A stretch of 64,000 nucleotides of DNA from Pseudomonas fluorescens (GTDB lineage Bacteria > Pseudomonadota > Gammaproteobacteria > Pseudomonadales > Pseudomonadaceae). This document shows, one piece after another, positions 17,926-26,886 of the stretch. The first letter of the stretch is position 1. Every line of letters starts with the position of its first letter. The notes under the pieces were generated by a model. The model worked only from the letters and a program-made list of their open reading frames with translations. It was not told the DNA's origin and did no database searches. The stretch is from the NCBI RefSeq assembly GCF_018614655.1, contig NZ_JAGGOG010000004.1, positions 394,432 through 458,431 on the forward strand, in the 5' to 3' direction. A program made the translations under genes and the position numbers.

Positions 17926-18264
17926 TTACTGACCGGCCGCTTGCACCGCCAGAGGCCGCGCCGAGTCAGCCGGTCGCAGTTCCAGCGAGCAGACGCTGAT
18001 CAGGTTACGAAGTTTTTCACCTATCACCTGGGCCCGGTGCCAACTCAGGCCGTCTATCACGATATCGATTGCCAGCAGGTCATCTTCGCGCAGCACATTC
18101 ACCTCCCGTGGGACGAGGAACTGCAGGGCGAAATAGTTGAGCACCCGGCACAACACGTCAGGTTCTGCCTCCGCGAGAATCTGATAGTGGGCCTGGCAAT
18201 GAGCGCTATTGACGGCCCAGGCGTCGACGCGAGGGGCAGGGTTACTGGCTTCGACGGCGTGCAT
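17926..18264 (-). CDS. ACT-like small protein, function unknown
   Basis: A 112-residue soluble protein without a signal or membrane segment. Its middle reads like a beta-alpha-beta-beta-alpha-beta ACT fold: strand AHYQILAEAE, helix PDVLCRVLNYFALQFLVP, strands VNVLREDD and LLAIDIVIDGLS, helix HRAQVIGEKLRNLI, strand VCSLEL. This pattern resembles the IlvM/IlvN ligand-binding subunits. It is divergent from an Lrp-type regulator with 127 bp between the starts, so an amino-acid-sensing or regulatory role is a reasonable inference. I cannot assign a partner enzyme. Confidence 0.7.
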   Translation of the reverse strand: MHAVEASNPAPRVDAWAVNSAHCQAHYQILAEAEPDVLCRVLNYFALQFLVPREVNVLREDDLLAIDIVIDGLSWHRAQVIGEKLRNLISVCSLELRPADSARPLAVQAAGQ

Positions 18265-18391
18265 GAAGATTCTCCGGATTCGATTGGAGAAATTTTTACA
18301 TTCTCGTCGGGAGATTTCTTATCTAAGATGGACGAAATCGGTCTATGAACGAAATAATTAATTCGCAGATATCATGGTTATAGGTATTTTT

Positions 18392-18856
18392 ATGCACAGT
18401 GAGCTGGACGTGTACGACCGACGCATCCTGGCGTTGTTGCAGGAAGACGCTTCCCTTTCCAGCGCGCAGATTGCTGAACAGGTGGGTCTGTCGCAGTCGC
18501 CGTGTTGGCGGAGGATTCAGCGGCTCAAGGAAGAAGGGGTGATCCGTGGGCAGGTGACGTTGCTGGATCGCAAGAAAATTGGCCTGAATACGCAGATTTT
18601 TGCCGAGGTCAAACTCAACGCCCACGGGCGTTCCAACTTCACCGAGTTCACCGAGGCGATTCGGGGTTTTCCGCAAGTGCTGGAGTGTTATGTGCTGATG
18701 GGAGCGGTGGATTTCTTGTTGCGGATTGTCACGTCGGACATTGAGGCGTACGAGCGGTTTTTCTTCGAGAAGCTATCGATGGTGCCGGGGATTCAGGAGG
18801 TCAACTCCATCGTGGCGCTGTCGGAGATCAAGTCGACGACCAGTTTGCCGGTGTAG
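18392..18856 (+). CDS. Lrp/AsnC family transcriptional regulator
   Basis: A 154-residue feast/famine regulator. The N-terminal winged HTH (DVYDRRILALLQEDASLSSA, then IAEQVGLSQSPCWRRIQRLK) is joined to a C-terminal RAM/ACT-type sensing domain with VLECYVLMGAVDFLLRIV and FEKLSMVPGIQEVNS. Such proteins sense amino acids and often regulate a neighbouring divergent gene, here the ACT-like protein. Start at ATG 18392 is the family-like N-terminus; a GTG six codons upstream is possible. The stop codon and following bases coincide with a fragment of the repeat family that lies just downstream. Confidence 0.9.
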   Translation: MHSELDVYDRRILALLQEDASLSSAQIAEQVGLSQSPCWRRIQRLKEEGVIRGQVTLLDRKKIGLNTQIFAEVKLNAHGRSNFTEFTEAIRGFPQVLECYVLMGAVDFLLRIVTSDIEAYERFFFEKLSMVPGIQEVNSIVALSEIKSTTSLPV

Positions 18857-18869
18857 CCGCTGAATGACC

Positions 18870-18958
18870 TGTAGCCGCTGCCGGAGGCTGCGATCGACTC
18901 GCAGAGTCAGCATCGCTGAAGGCCTCCGGCCTTATCGCAGCCTTCGGCAGCGGCTACA
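18870..18958. repeat. Palindromic REPIN-type repeat, 'TGTAGCCGCTGCC' family
   Basis: Two inverted arms, TGTAGCCGCTGCCGGAGGCT and its near-complement ending GGCAGCGGCTACA, flank a variable centre. Other members: 39347-39447, 49826-49942, 52004-52119. It lies between two convergent genes. Confidence 0.88.
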
Positions 18959-18967
18959 GAGTCTTGA

Positions 18968-20335
18968 TTACAGACGCAGCAACGTTTTCCACGCCCGGTT
19001 CTGATACACCGCAATCGCCTGATGCATACGGGCATCCAACGACTCATCGGTAATCGGCTGATTGGCCAACAGCGCCAATTTATTCAACTCGCCATACAGG
19101 CGATCCAGTTCTGGAATGTCCACCACCTGGCGCGCATGGTGCAGCCAGGCCTGGATGCGTTCGATACGCGGCAGTTGCTCAGCCAAGTCTTCCGGCTGTT
19201 GCTGGTAACGCGGCAATTGCAGGGCGACAGCATCTTCGGCCAACAGGCGAGGCAACCAGTTGGTGATTTGTGCGGCGCCCTGACGGTTGCCGCGCACGTT
19301 GCGGTTGGCGGTCCAGGTGCGGGCCTGCAACCAGCGCGAGATGTTCAGGGAGAACAGGCCCCAGCGCACATCTTCCAGTTCTTCGGCGAACTGTTCCGGC
19401 GCGGCTTTGCGTATGTCTTCGTCTTCGTCACCGGCCTGAACCAGCGGACGCCAGTCTTCCAGCAGGGCATCCAACGCGGCGCGCAGTTCACTGGTGGACT
19501 GACGCGGGGCGGCCTGGCCGAGGCTGCCGATCAGGGCGCGCAGTTCACCGAGGTTTTCCACCCAGTCCTGCAACAGGCGCCAGTGGCCATTGAAACGGTA
19601 CTGTTCGGCCAGACGCTGGCTGCTGCCCAGCAAGTGCCAGGTCAGTGCCGCGAAGGCGTCGTCCAGCGGCATTTCGGCATGCAGCACCGGCGCTGGCAGG
19701 CTCAGGGAATAGCTGTTGGCGTCGAACAGGCGGTAGCCGCGCTCAGCCTTGCTGATATCGCAGGGCATCAGCGCCAGGGTTGCAGCCAGTTCAGCGGCAA
19801 GTTCCAGCAGCGCGGCGGGGTCGCCTTCGCGCAGTTCCAGTTCCAGCTCGCAGATTTCTTCTTTCTGCTTGCCGGCGATCACATGGCCCGAGTCCAGAGC
19901 GGCTTCAATCACCACTTTGGCCTTGCCACGGCCCCAGGCAATTTCGGCGCGCTCGCGAACGAAATCGGTGGTGAAGATTGGCTTGAGGGTCTTCTTGTCC
20001 AGCTCGGCCAGTTGCTCGGGCCAGCATTCGCCGTCGAGTTTCTTCACGTCGAGCTTGGCTTTGGGCAGTTTCCAGTCGTATTCATTACGTTCCGACAAGC
20101 CGGCGATGCTATGGCCACGGGTCTTGAGGGTCTGGATCACTTCATCGCCGTCTTTGCGCAGGCGCAGGGCCACTTTGGCCTGGGCCAGGTCGCGCTCGGG
20201 GGTGTCGAAGTACTGGTTCATCAACTCACGGCGTTCCCAGCCACTTTTGTTGCGTTTTTTCAGTAACGGGTGCTCACGCAGCGCGGCGAGGGTTTCGCGG
20301 CTGACGCGGAGCTTGATTTCGGTTTCTTTCTGCAT
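18968..20335 (-). CDS. CYTH and CHAD domain protein (inorganic triphosphatase family)
   Basis: A 455-residue cytoplasmic protein with two domains. The N-terminal CYTH domain (about 1-200) starts with the signature ETEIKL (Glu4, Glu6, Lys8 of ExExK), continues with the Arg/Lys-rich strands VALRLRKDGDEVIQTLKTRG and GRGKAKVVIEAALDSG, and is the triphosphate-hydrolysing metal tunnel. The C-terminal CHAD domain (about 220-455) is helical and His/Arg-containing, and in other proteins binds polyphosphate. The arrangement matches E. coli YgiF, an inorganic triphosphatase. ATG 20335 puts the ExExK motif at the very N-terminus, where it belongs. Confidence 0.9.
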   Translation of the reverse strand: MQKETEIKLRVSRETLAALREHPLLKKRNKSGWERRELMNQYFDTPERDLAQAKVALRLRKDGDEVIQTLKTRGHSIAGLSERNEYDWKLPKAKLDVKKLDGECWPEQLAELDKKTLKPIFTTDFVRERAEIAWGRGKAKVVIEAALDSGHVIAGKQKEEICELELELREGDPAALLELAAELAATLALMPCDISKAERGYRLFDANSYSLSLPAPVLHAEMPLDDAFAALTWHLLGSSQRLAEQYRFNGHWRLLQDWVENLGELRALIGSLGQAAPRQSTSELRAALDALLEDWRPLVQAGDEDEDIRKAAPEQFAEELEDVRWGLFSLNISRWLQARTWTANRNVRGNRQGAAQITNWLPRLLAEDAVALQLPRYQQQPEDLAEQLPRIERIQAWLHHARQVVDIPELDRLYGELNKLALLANQPITDESLDARMHQAIAVYQNRAWKTLLRL

Positions 20336-20494
20336 GGCCGGAAAATCCAGGATCGGGAGCGCAGCCGGGGAAATGTGTGGCTGCCAAGGTCGTGCAGTGT
20401 ACAGGACTGAGCCGTGCAACGTGCCGCAACGGTTTATTGTGCGGCGCAGATAGCTCTATGATGGGTTTCATCTGTGGAAGTTGAGAGACCGCGC

Positions 20495-21643
20495 ATGCCG
20501 TTACCGTCCATGAAAGATCAGTTCGCCGCGCTGATTGCCGCGCCTTCGGTCAGTTGCACCCAAGCGTCTCTCGATCAATCCAACCGCCCGGTGATCGATT
20601 TGCTCGCCACATGGCTGGGGGATCTGGGCTTTGCCTGCGATATCCAACAAGTCAGCCCTGGCAAATTCAACCTGCTCGCCAGCTTCGGCACCGGCCCTGG
20701 TGGCCTGGTGCTCGCCGGGCATAGCGATACCGTGCCTTACGACGGCGCGCTGTGGCAGACCGATCCGCTCAAGCTGACGGAAGTGGACGGCCGCTGGGTA
20801 GGTTTGGGCAGCTGCGACATGAAGGGCTTTTTCGCCTTGGTGATCGAAGCCGTCCAACCGTTGCTGGACCAACCGTTCAAGCAGCCGCTGTTGATCCTCG
20901 CCACCTGCGACGAAGAAAGCTCCATGGCCGGCGCCCGAGCGCTGGCCGAGGCCGGTCGTCCTTTGGGCCGTGCGGCGGTGATCGGTGAACCCACCGGCCT
21001 CAAGCCGATTCGCCTGCATAAGGGCGTGATGATGGAGCGCATTCATATCCTCGGGCAAAGCGGCCATTCGTCGGACCCGAGCCTGGGCCACAGCGCCCTA
21101 GAAGCCATGCACGATGCCATCGGCGAACTGCGTGGCCTGCGCCTGGCCTGGCAGCGGGAATATCGCAACCCGCAATTCAGTGTGCCCCAACCGACCATGA
21201 ACTTCGGCTGTATCCATGGTGGCGACAACCCCAATCGTATCTGCGGCCAGTGCTCCCTGGAATTCGACCTGCGGCCCTTGCCCGGCATGGATCCCCAGGT
21301 GCTGCGCGCAGCGATCCGGCAGAAGCTCGAACCCTTGGCCGAGCGTCATCAGGTGAAAATCGATTACGCGCCGCTGTTCCCGGAAGTGCCGCCGTTCGAG
21401 CAGGCTGAAGACGCAGAATTAGTGCGGGTAGCGGAACGACTCACCGGCCATCGTGCCGAAGCAGTAGCGTTTGGCACCGAAGCGCCTTATCTTCAGCGCC
21501 TTGGTTGCGAAACCCTGGTGCTCGGCCCTGGCGATATCGCCTGCGCCCACCAGCCTGGCGAGTACCTCGAAATGTCACGCTTGACGCCTACAGTGCGTCT
21601 ATTGCGGGAACTGATTGAGCATTACTGCCTGAAACCTGCATAA
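20495..21643 (+). CDS. argE: Acetylornithine deacetylase
   Basis: ArgE hydrolyses N2-acetylornithine to ornithine in arginine synthesis. The 382-residue M20 peptidase-family enzyme has the dinuclear zinc ligands in LVLAGHSDTVPYDG (His76, Asp78), GSCDMKGFFAL (Asp108), TCDEESSMAG (Glu140/141), GEPTGLKPIRLHKG and a C-terminal AHQPGEY. The start ATG 20495 lies behind GAGAGACC. It precedes argA by 134 bp in the same orientation, a known Pseudomonas arrangement. Pseudomonads mainly recycle the acetyl group with ArgJ, so ArgE may be an auxiliary route. Confidence 0.9.
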   Translation: MPLPSMKDQFAALIAAPSVSCTQASLDQSNRPVIDLLATWLGDLGFACDIQQVSPGKFNLLASFGTGPGGLVLAGHSDTVPYDGALWQTDPLKLTEVDGRWVGLGSCDMKGFFALVIEAVQPLLDQPFKQPLLILATCDEESSMAGARALAEAGRPLGRAAVIGEPTGLKPIRLHKGVMMERIHILGQSGHSSDPSLGHSALEAMHDAIGELRGLRLAWQREYRNPQFSVPQPTMNFGCIHGGDNPNRICGQCSLEFDLRPLPGMDPQVLRAAIRQKLEPLAERHQVKIDYAPLFPEVPPFEQAEDAELVRVAERLTGHRAEAVAFGTEAPYLQRLGCETLVLGPGDIACAHQPGEYLEMSRLTPTVRLLRELIEHYCLKPA

Positions 21644-21777
21644 ATTAACCACGGCCCATCCGTACATAAAGGAGAGCGAGCGTGTCGCCAAGCCTGTTCC
21701 GACGATAACCATCAGCCCGCTGTGCGTTTTCACGATTCATCCTCTATCGGCTGCTTTTTATTACAGGCCCAGGTTCT

Positions 21778-23076
21778 ATGCCCGAATACGTCAATTGGCT
21801 TCGCCACGCTTCGCCCTACATCAACGCCCACCGCGACTGCACCTTTGTGGTCATGCTGCCGGGTGACGGTGTGGATCATCCGAACTTCGGCAATATCGTC
21901 CATGACCTGGTGCTGCTCCACAGCCTTGGCGTACGCCTGGTACTGGTCCATGGTTCGCGCCCGCAAATCGAAACCCGCCTTGCCGCCCGCGGCCTGACCC
22001 CGCATTACCACGAAGGCCTGCGCATCACTGATGCTGCGACCCTGGAGTGTGTGATCGACGCGGTTGGCCATCTGCGCATTGCCATTGAAGCGCGCTTGTC
22101 CATGGACATGGCGTCGTCGCCGATGCAGGGCTCGCGCCTGCGGGTGGCCAGTGGCAACCTGGTGACCGCGCGTCCCATCGGCGTGTTGGACGGTGTCGAC
22201 TATCACCACACCGGCGAAGTGCGTCGGGTTGACCGCAAGGGCATCAATCGCCTGTTGGACGAGCGCTCCATCGTGCTGCTGTCGCCGTTGGGTTACTCAC
22301 CCACCGGTGAAATCTTCAACCTGGCCTGCGAAGACGTCGCTACCCGCGCCGCCATCGACCTGGGCGCCGACAAGCTGCTGTTGTTTGGCGCGGATCTTGG
22401 CCTGATCGACGAGAACGGCCGTCTGGTGCGTGAGCTGCGCCCGCAGCAAGTGCCGGCGCACCTGCAGCGCTTGGGCAATAACTATCAGGCGGAACTGCTC
22501 GATGCAGCAGCCCAAGCGTGCCGTGGCGGAGTAGGGCGCAGCCATATCGTCAGCTATGTCGAAGATGGCGCACTGCTCACCGAGCTGTTCACCCGTGACG
22601 GTGGCGGTACGCTGGTGGCCCAGGAACAGTTTGAGCTGGTGCGTGAAGCCGCGATTGAAGACGTTGGTGGTTTGCTGGATTTGATCAGCCCGCTGGAAGA
22701 GCAGGGCATTCTGGTGCGCCGCTCACGGGAAGTGCTGGAGCGGGAAATCGAGCAGTTCAGCGTGGTTGAGCGTGAAGGGATGATCATCGCTTGTGCGGCG
22801 CTGTATCAGATTGCCGATTCGGACGCGGGTGAGCTGGCCTGCCTGGCGGTCAACCCGGAGTACCGTCATGGTGGTCGTGGCGATGAATTGCTGGAGCGCA
22901 TCGAAACCCGCGCCCGGGCGCAGGGTTTGAAGACGTTGTTCGTCCTCACCACCCGTACCGCCCACTGGTTTCGCGAGCGGGGCTTTGTGCCCAGCAGCGT
23001 AGACCGGCTGCCATCGGCTCGGGCCTCGCTGTACAACTTTCAGCGTAATTCGAAGATCTTCGAGAAGGCCCTTTAG
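21778..23076 (+). CDS. argA: N-acetylglutamate synthase
   Basis: ArgA makes N-acetylglutamate from glutamate and acetyl-CoA, the first step of arginine synthesis. The 432-residue protein has an N-terminal amino-acid-kinase domain that binds arginine (LHSLGVRLVLVHGSRPQIE; LSPLGYSPTGEIFNL) and a C-terminal GNAT acetyltransferase domain (about 290-432) with the acetyl-CoA loop LAVNPEYRHGGRGDELLERI. The kinase-like domain usually carries feedback inhibition by arginine. ATG 21778 gives the expected family length. A strong hairpin follows the stop codon. Confidence 0.95.
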   Translation: MPEYVNWLRHASPYINAHRDCTFVVMLPGDGVDHPNFGNIVHDLVLLHSLGVRLVLVHGSRPQIETRLAARGLTPHYHEGLRITDAATLECVIDAVGHLRIAIEARLSMDMASSPMQGSRLRVASGNLVTARPIGVLDGVDYHHTGEVRRVDRKGINRLLDERSIVLLSPLGYSPTGEIFNLACEDVATRAAIDLGADKLLLFGADLGLIDENGRLVRELRPQQVPAHLQRLGNNYQAELLDAAAQACRGGVGRSHIVSYVEDGALLTELFTRDGGGTLVAQEQFELVREAAIEDVGGLLDLISPLEEQGILVRRSREVLEREIEQFSVVEREGMIIACAALYQIADSDAGELACLAVNPEYRHGGRGDELLERIETRARAQGLKTLFVLTTRTAHWFRERGFVPSSVDRLPSARASLYNFQRNSKIFEKAL

Positions 23077-23080
23077 GTTC

Positions 23081-23108
23081 TTGCGGGAGGGATAAGCCCC
23101 TCCCGCAA
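23081..23108. terminator. Hairpin terminator between argA and the convergent tauA-like gene
   Basis: A perfect 11-bp stem TTGCGGGAGGG / CCCTCCCGCAA with loop ATAAGC sits 4 bp after the argA stop and 4 bp before the 3' end of the convergent gene. No T-run follows, so efficiency is uncertain. Confidence 0.6.
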
Positions 23109-23112
23109 CGCT

Positions 23113-24099
23113 TCATGGCTGCACAAATTTCCCCGTCACATACGCCGAATAGTCCGGCAGTACCGTCTCGACTTTCCCTTGTTCCTTCAAAAACTTCGCT
23201 GTTTCCCCGATCGCCTTCGCCGTGCCGCCGTTGAGCAAGGTATCGGTTTGTTGCGCCTGGGCATCCGGAAAGTTAGAGCCGGCCAGCAGTTCAGGAACGT
23301 CTGTCGCGTTGGCACCTGTCAGTTTGGCGATTTTTTGCACAGGGACTGAATCTGCCGTCCAGCTGGATTTATGGGCCGCATAGTCGGCAAAGGAATCCAG
23401 GGTGACCTTGGCAAACTTGGCCACTACGTCAGGATGTTTTTCGGCGAAGTCCTTGCGTGCGACCCACACCTCAAATGTCGGCGCGCCCCACTGACCCACT
23501 TGGGCCGCATCTGTCAGGGTTTTTCCGGTCTTGCGGATCTCTCCCAGGGCAGGCGACCACACAAAGGCTCCGTCGATATCCCCGCGTTTCCAGGCGGCGG
23601 CAATTTCTGCCGGTTGCAGGTTCACTACTTTGACTTTTGAAGTGTCCAGGCCCCAATGCTTCAAGGCGCCGAGCAGGCTGTAATGAGAGGTCGAGACAAA
23701 CGGCGTGGCGATGGTTTTGCCGATCAGGTCCTCGGGTTTGTCGATGCCACTGCCATTACGCACTACCAGCGCTTCAGAAGCATTGATCTGTGCCGATACG
23801 ATAAACGCCACGATTGGTAAGTGACGTGAGGCCGCCGCTGCGAGAGGGCTGGAGCCCAGGTTGCCGATCTGTACATCGCCGGAGGCAATGGCCGTCACGA
23901 CTTCCGGGCCGCTGTTGAAACGGCGCCAGTCGATCTTTTGGCCTATGGTTTTTTCGTACAGGCCGTCTGCCTGGGGCACCTTGCTGGGGTCGATGCCGGT
24001 TTGATAGCCAATGGTGAGGTTGGCCGCCTGGACGCTGAAAGAAAGCGCTAGCGATACAAAAACTGTAACAAATTGACGTGAGGATATGCGTTTAGCCAT
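23113..24099 (-). CDS. tauA: Taurine-type ABC transporter periplasmic binding protein
   Basis: A 328-residue secreted protein: signal peptide VTVFVSLALSFSVQA, then ANLTIGYQTGIDPSKVPQAD, the characteristic start of TauA. GDVQIGNLGSSPLAAAASR, ATPFVSTSHYSLLGAL and GAFVWSPALGEI match taurine-binding proteins. TauA captures taurine for import under sulfate starvation. Unusually, tauB, tauC and the dioxygenase tauD do not follow, so this is either a solitary paralogue or one that shares a permease encoded elsewhere. Its placement beside lsfA and the ssu genes fits a sulfur-scavenging role. Confidence 0.85.
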   Translation of the reverse strand: MAKRISSRQFVTVFVSLALSFSVQAANLTIGYQTGIDPSKVPQADGLYEKTIGQKIDWRRFNSGPEVVTAIASGDVQIGNLGSSPLAAAASRHLPIVAFIVSAQINASEALVVRNGSGIDKPEDLIGKTIATPFVSTSHYSLLGALKHWGLDTSKVKVVNLQPAEIAAAWKRGDIDGAFVWSPALGEIRKTGKTLTDAAQVGQWGAPTFEVWVARKDFAEKHPDVVAKFAKVTLDSFADYAAHKSSWTADSVPVQKIAKLTGANATDVPELLAGSNFPDAQAQQTDTLLNGGTAKAIGETAKFLKEQGKVETVLPDYSAYVTGKFVQP

Positions 24100-24468
24100 G
24101 ATGGCGTCGCCTTTTTGATCGTGAGTGACGTATGAGCTGTTATGTCAACACTAAACGATCTAAAAACAGGCCAATAAATACCCTTTAGGAATTAGCTTAT
24201 GGAGCGGCACCTCCTTTCCCGGACTGCCCGCCCCATGGAAGGTGATATTCCTGGATCGTATGAAAAAGGATGAAATAATTCTTTTTGGGTGTATGAAAAA
24301 CTCATTACCCTGCAGGGACCAAATCACTGCGATTAGACGAAGGTAGTAGACACACAAGGTTACGATTGACTTGTCAGTCACGATCTGGCGCTAATCGCGC
24401 ATCTGTGGATCAAGGGCGTCAGACCCGAGACCAAGAAATACAAAAATTAGAAATGAGAGGAGCGGTAC
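24100..24468. other. Intergenic region between tauA-like and porin genes
   Basis: This 369-bp stretch separates divergent genes and must hold both promoters. It is more AT-rich than the coding DNA, with TAAATACC and AAATAATTC tracts. I see a strong AGAGGAG ribosome-binding site at 24457-24463 for the porin but no convincing gene, repeat or operator. Confidence 0.5.
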
Positions 24469-25812
24469 ATGAAGAAGTCCACATTGGCGTTGGCTGTGGC
24501 TGTAGGGGCAATCGCCCAACAGGCAGGCGCCGCTGGTTTTATCGAAGACAGCAAGGCCACTCTGGGTCTGCGTAACTTCTACATCAACACTGACAACCGT
24601 ACCGGTCCAGGTGCCAACAAGAACGAAGAATGGGGCCAAGGCTTCGATCTGCGTTTCATCTCCGGTTATACCCAAGGCACAGTCGGCTTCGGCGTTGACG
24701 CAATCGGCCTGTTGGGCGTGCGTCTGGATTCGGGCGGTGGTACTAACGGCGCCACTGCGACTTCCTATGGCGGCACCGTTTTCCCTAGCAAGTCCAACGG
24801 CGAAGCCGTTGATAACTTCTCCAGCCTGGGTCTGACTGCCAAAGCCAAGATCTCCCAGACCGAACTGAAGCTGGGTACCTTGCAACCGAAGCTGCCCGTT
24901 ATTGTTACGAACGATGGTCGTTTGCTGCCACAGACCTTCCAGGGTGGCCAGATCACGACGAATGACATTAAAGACCTGACACTGGTTGGTGGTCAGATCG
25001 AAAAAGCCAAGGGCCGTAACTCCAGCAACAACGAAGACCTTTCGTTGGCGGGCGCAAACAGCCGTGGTGCTACCTGGCGAGACAGCAACAAATTCATCTA
25101 CGCCGGTGGTGATTACAAGATCACCAAGGACCTGACGGCCCAGTACTACTATGGCAACCTGGAAGACTTCTACAAGCAACACTTCCTGGGTCTGACCCAT
25201 AACTGGTCGATCGGCCCGGGCGTGCTGAAGTCGGATCTGCGTTATTTCAACAGCTCCGATGACGGCTCCAACGGTAACGACAGCGCTTACTACACCAACG
25301 GCAACTACAACGGTTTCCGCGGTGGCAAGGGCAAGGTTGACAACAACCTGTACAGTGGCCTGTTCCTGTACACCGTTGCGGGTCACACCTTCGGTGGCGG
25401 TTATCAGGTCAGCAATGGCAGCAGCGACTTCCCTTGGTTGAACCAAGGCGACGGTTCGTCGGCTTACCTGACGACGGACATGCAGATCCAGAAATTCGCA
25501 CGTGCCGGCGAGCGTACGTGGCAAGCACGTTACGCTTTTGACTTCGCCAAGGTCGGCGTGCCTGGCTTGACTGCCGGTGTGATCTATCTGAAGGGTACCG
25601 ACATCGATACTGTGGGCACCAACGCTGCTCGCACTGAGACTACCGGTCAATCTGAGTGGGAACGTGACATCACCGTGGCCTACGTGATCCCGGAAGGTCC
25701 GCTGAAAAATCTTGGTGTCGCCTGGAAGAACGCTATGTGGCGTACTGATATTGCGACCCGCGATCAGGACGAAAACCGCCTGATCGTCAGCTACTCGATC
25801 CCGCTGTTGTAA
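24469..25812 (+). CDS. OprD-family outer membrane porin (OprE/OprQ-like)
   Basis: A 447-residue beta-barrel porin with signal peptide KKSTLALAVAVGAIAQQAGA. The mature start AGFIEDSKATLGLRNFYINT and the pattern WGQGFDLRFISGYTQGTVGF are diagnostic of OprD-family channels, and the ending DENRLIVSYSIPLL is a normal barrel terminus. The family imports small solutes such as amino acids, aromatic acids or peptides across the outer membrane. The N-terminus is closest, from memory, to OprE/OprQ. Its position between TauA and lsfA/ssu raises the possibility of sulfonate uptake, but nothing in the sequence proves the substrate. Confidence 0.88.
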   Translation: MKKSTLALAVAVGAIAQQAGAAGFIEDSKATLGLRNFYINTDNRTGPGANKNEEWGQGFDLRFISGYTQGTVGFGVDAIGLLGVRLDSGGGTNGATATSYGGTVFPSKSNGEAVDNFSSLGLTAKAKISQTELKLGTLQPKLPVIVTNDGRLLPQTFQGGQITTNDIKDLTLVGGQIEKAKGRNSSNNEDLSLAGANSRGATWRDSNKFIYAGGDYKITKDLTAQYYYGNLEDFYKQHFLGLTHNWSIGPGVLKSDLRYFNSSDDGSNGNDSAYYTNGNYNGFRGGKGKVDNNLYSGLFLYTVAGHTFGGGYQVSNGSSDFPWLNQGDGSSAYLTTDMQIQKFARAGERTWQARYAFDFAKVGVPGLTAGVIYLKGTDIDTVGTNAARTETTGQSEWERDITVAYVIPEGPLKNLGVAWKNAMWRTDIATRDQDENRLIVSYSIPLL

Positions 25813-25825
25813 GACCTGCTGTATA

Positions 25826-25854
25826 ACCTTGCCCGGCGCAACGCCGGGCAAGGT
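25826..25854. terminator. Terminator after the OprD-family porin gene
   Basis: A perfect 13-bp stem ACCTTGCCCGGCG / CGCCGGGCAAGGT with loop CAA lies 14 bp after the stop and is followed by GTCTTGCTTTC. Confidence 0.75.
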
Positions 25855-26007
25855 GTCTTGCTTTCAAGTCAGGCTCAACCCCCGCGAGCCCTTCCTGAAC
25901 CCCTCTTTTTACAGCGTCTCAAGGCCTTCTCGAACCTTGAAACGAATGTTGACCCTCGCCTGTTCCCAGGTCCAGTGAACACATTTTTAATATTCCTTTA
26001 TCGTCTA

Positions 26008-26025
26008 AATAAATCGATATTTATT
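26008..26025. promoter_or_regulatory. AT-rich inverted repeat upstream of lsfA
   Basis: AATAAAT-CGAT-ATTTATT, 7-bp arms with a 4-bp spacer, lies about 65 bp before lsfA within a strongly AT-rich stretch. Possible activator or repressor site, or promoter DNA; unproven. Confidence 0.35.
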
Positions 26026-26089
26026 CTTTTTAAATAATTCGGTATGCAGGCACAGTGGGCTCCATAAGCACCCACCAGGAGCCACACCC

Positions 26090-26728
26090 ATGAGCCTAAG
26101 ACTGGGCGACATCGCCCCCGACTTTGAACAGGATTCCAGCGCCGGCAAGATTCGTTTCCACGAATGGCTGGGCGATAGCTGGGGTGTGCTGTTTTCCCAC
26201 CCGGCGGACTTCACTCCGGTGTGCACCACAGAGCTTGGCTTCACCGCCAAACTCAAGGACGAATTCGCCAAGCGCGGCGTCAAGGCCATCGCCCTCTCGG
26301 TGGACCCGGTGGATTCGCACCACAAGTGGATTGAAGACATCAACGAGACCCAGAACACCGTGGTCAACTTCCCGATCCTGGCCGATGCCGATCGCAAGGT
26401 CTCTGATCTGTACGACCTGATCCACCCGAACGCCAACGACACCCTCACCGTGCGTTCCCTGTTCGTGATCGATCCGAACAAGAAGGTGCGCCTGACCATC
26501 ACCTACCCGGCCAGCACCGGCCGCAATTTCCACGAAATCTTGCGGGTCATTGACTCATTGCAGCTGACCGACAACTACAAAGTCGCCACCCCGGCCAATT
26601 GGCAGGACGGTGATGAAGTAGTGATCGTGCCGTCGCTCAAGGATGAGGAAGAGATCAAGAAGCGCTTTCCGAAGGGGTATCGGGCCGTGAAGCCGTATCT
26701 GCGGCTGACGCCTCAACCCAATCGTTAA
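26090..26728 (+). CDS. lsfA: 1-Cys peroxiredoxin LsfA
   Basis: A 212-residue Prx6-type peroxidase that reduces hydroperoxides in the cytoplasm. The peroxidatic cysteine is Cys45 in SHPADFTPVCTTELGF; there is no resolving cysteine pattern, and the C-terminal arm (ATPANWQDGDEVVIVPSL) is the Prx6 dimerisation extension. In Pseudomonas lsfA is induced under sulfate limitation and sits just upstream of the ssu operon, exactly as here. A REPIN and a separate terminator follow the stop, so lsfA is probably transcribed on its own. Confidence 0.93.
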   Translation: MSLRLGDIAPDFEQDSSAGKIRFHEWLGDSWGVLFSHPADFTPVCTTELGFTAKLKDEFAKRGVKAIALSVDPVDSHHKWIEDINETQNTVVNFPILADADRKVSDLYDLIHPNANDTLTVRSLFVIDPNKKVRLTITYPASTGRNFHEILRVIDSLQLTDNYKVATPANWQDGDEVVIVPSLKDEEEIKKRFPKGYRAVKPYLRLTPQPNR

Positions 26729-26757
26729 CACACATCCAACTGTTGGAACCGGATCAA

Positions 26758-26847
26758 TGTGGGAGCGGGCTTGCTCGCGAAGGCGGCAGGTCAGTCAACA
26801 TCTGCATCGACTGACATGCCGCCTTCGCGAGCAAGCCCGCTCCCACA
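26758..26847. repeat. REPIN, 'TGTGGGAGCGGGCTTGCTCGC' family
   Basis: Two inverted REP arms (TGTGGGAGCGGGCTTGCTCG and its complement CGAGCAAGCCCGCTCCCACA) flank a 40-odd-bp centre with its own partial symmetry. It lies 29 bp after lsfA. Other members: 31804-31878, 43721-43748, 45686-45775, 57224-57327. Confidence 0.93.
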
Positions 26848-26886
26848 AGTTGAGCGCATTTAGCGCATACAAAGCAGGGGTTTTCA

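Noticed and set aside
24160..24381. A 73-codon reverse-strand frame in the tauA-porin intergenic region
   Set aside because: No ribosome-binding site, no recognisable domain, and AT-rich promoter-like DNA; coding potential not supported.
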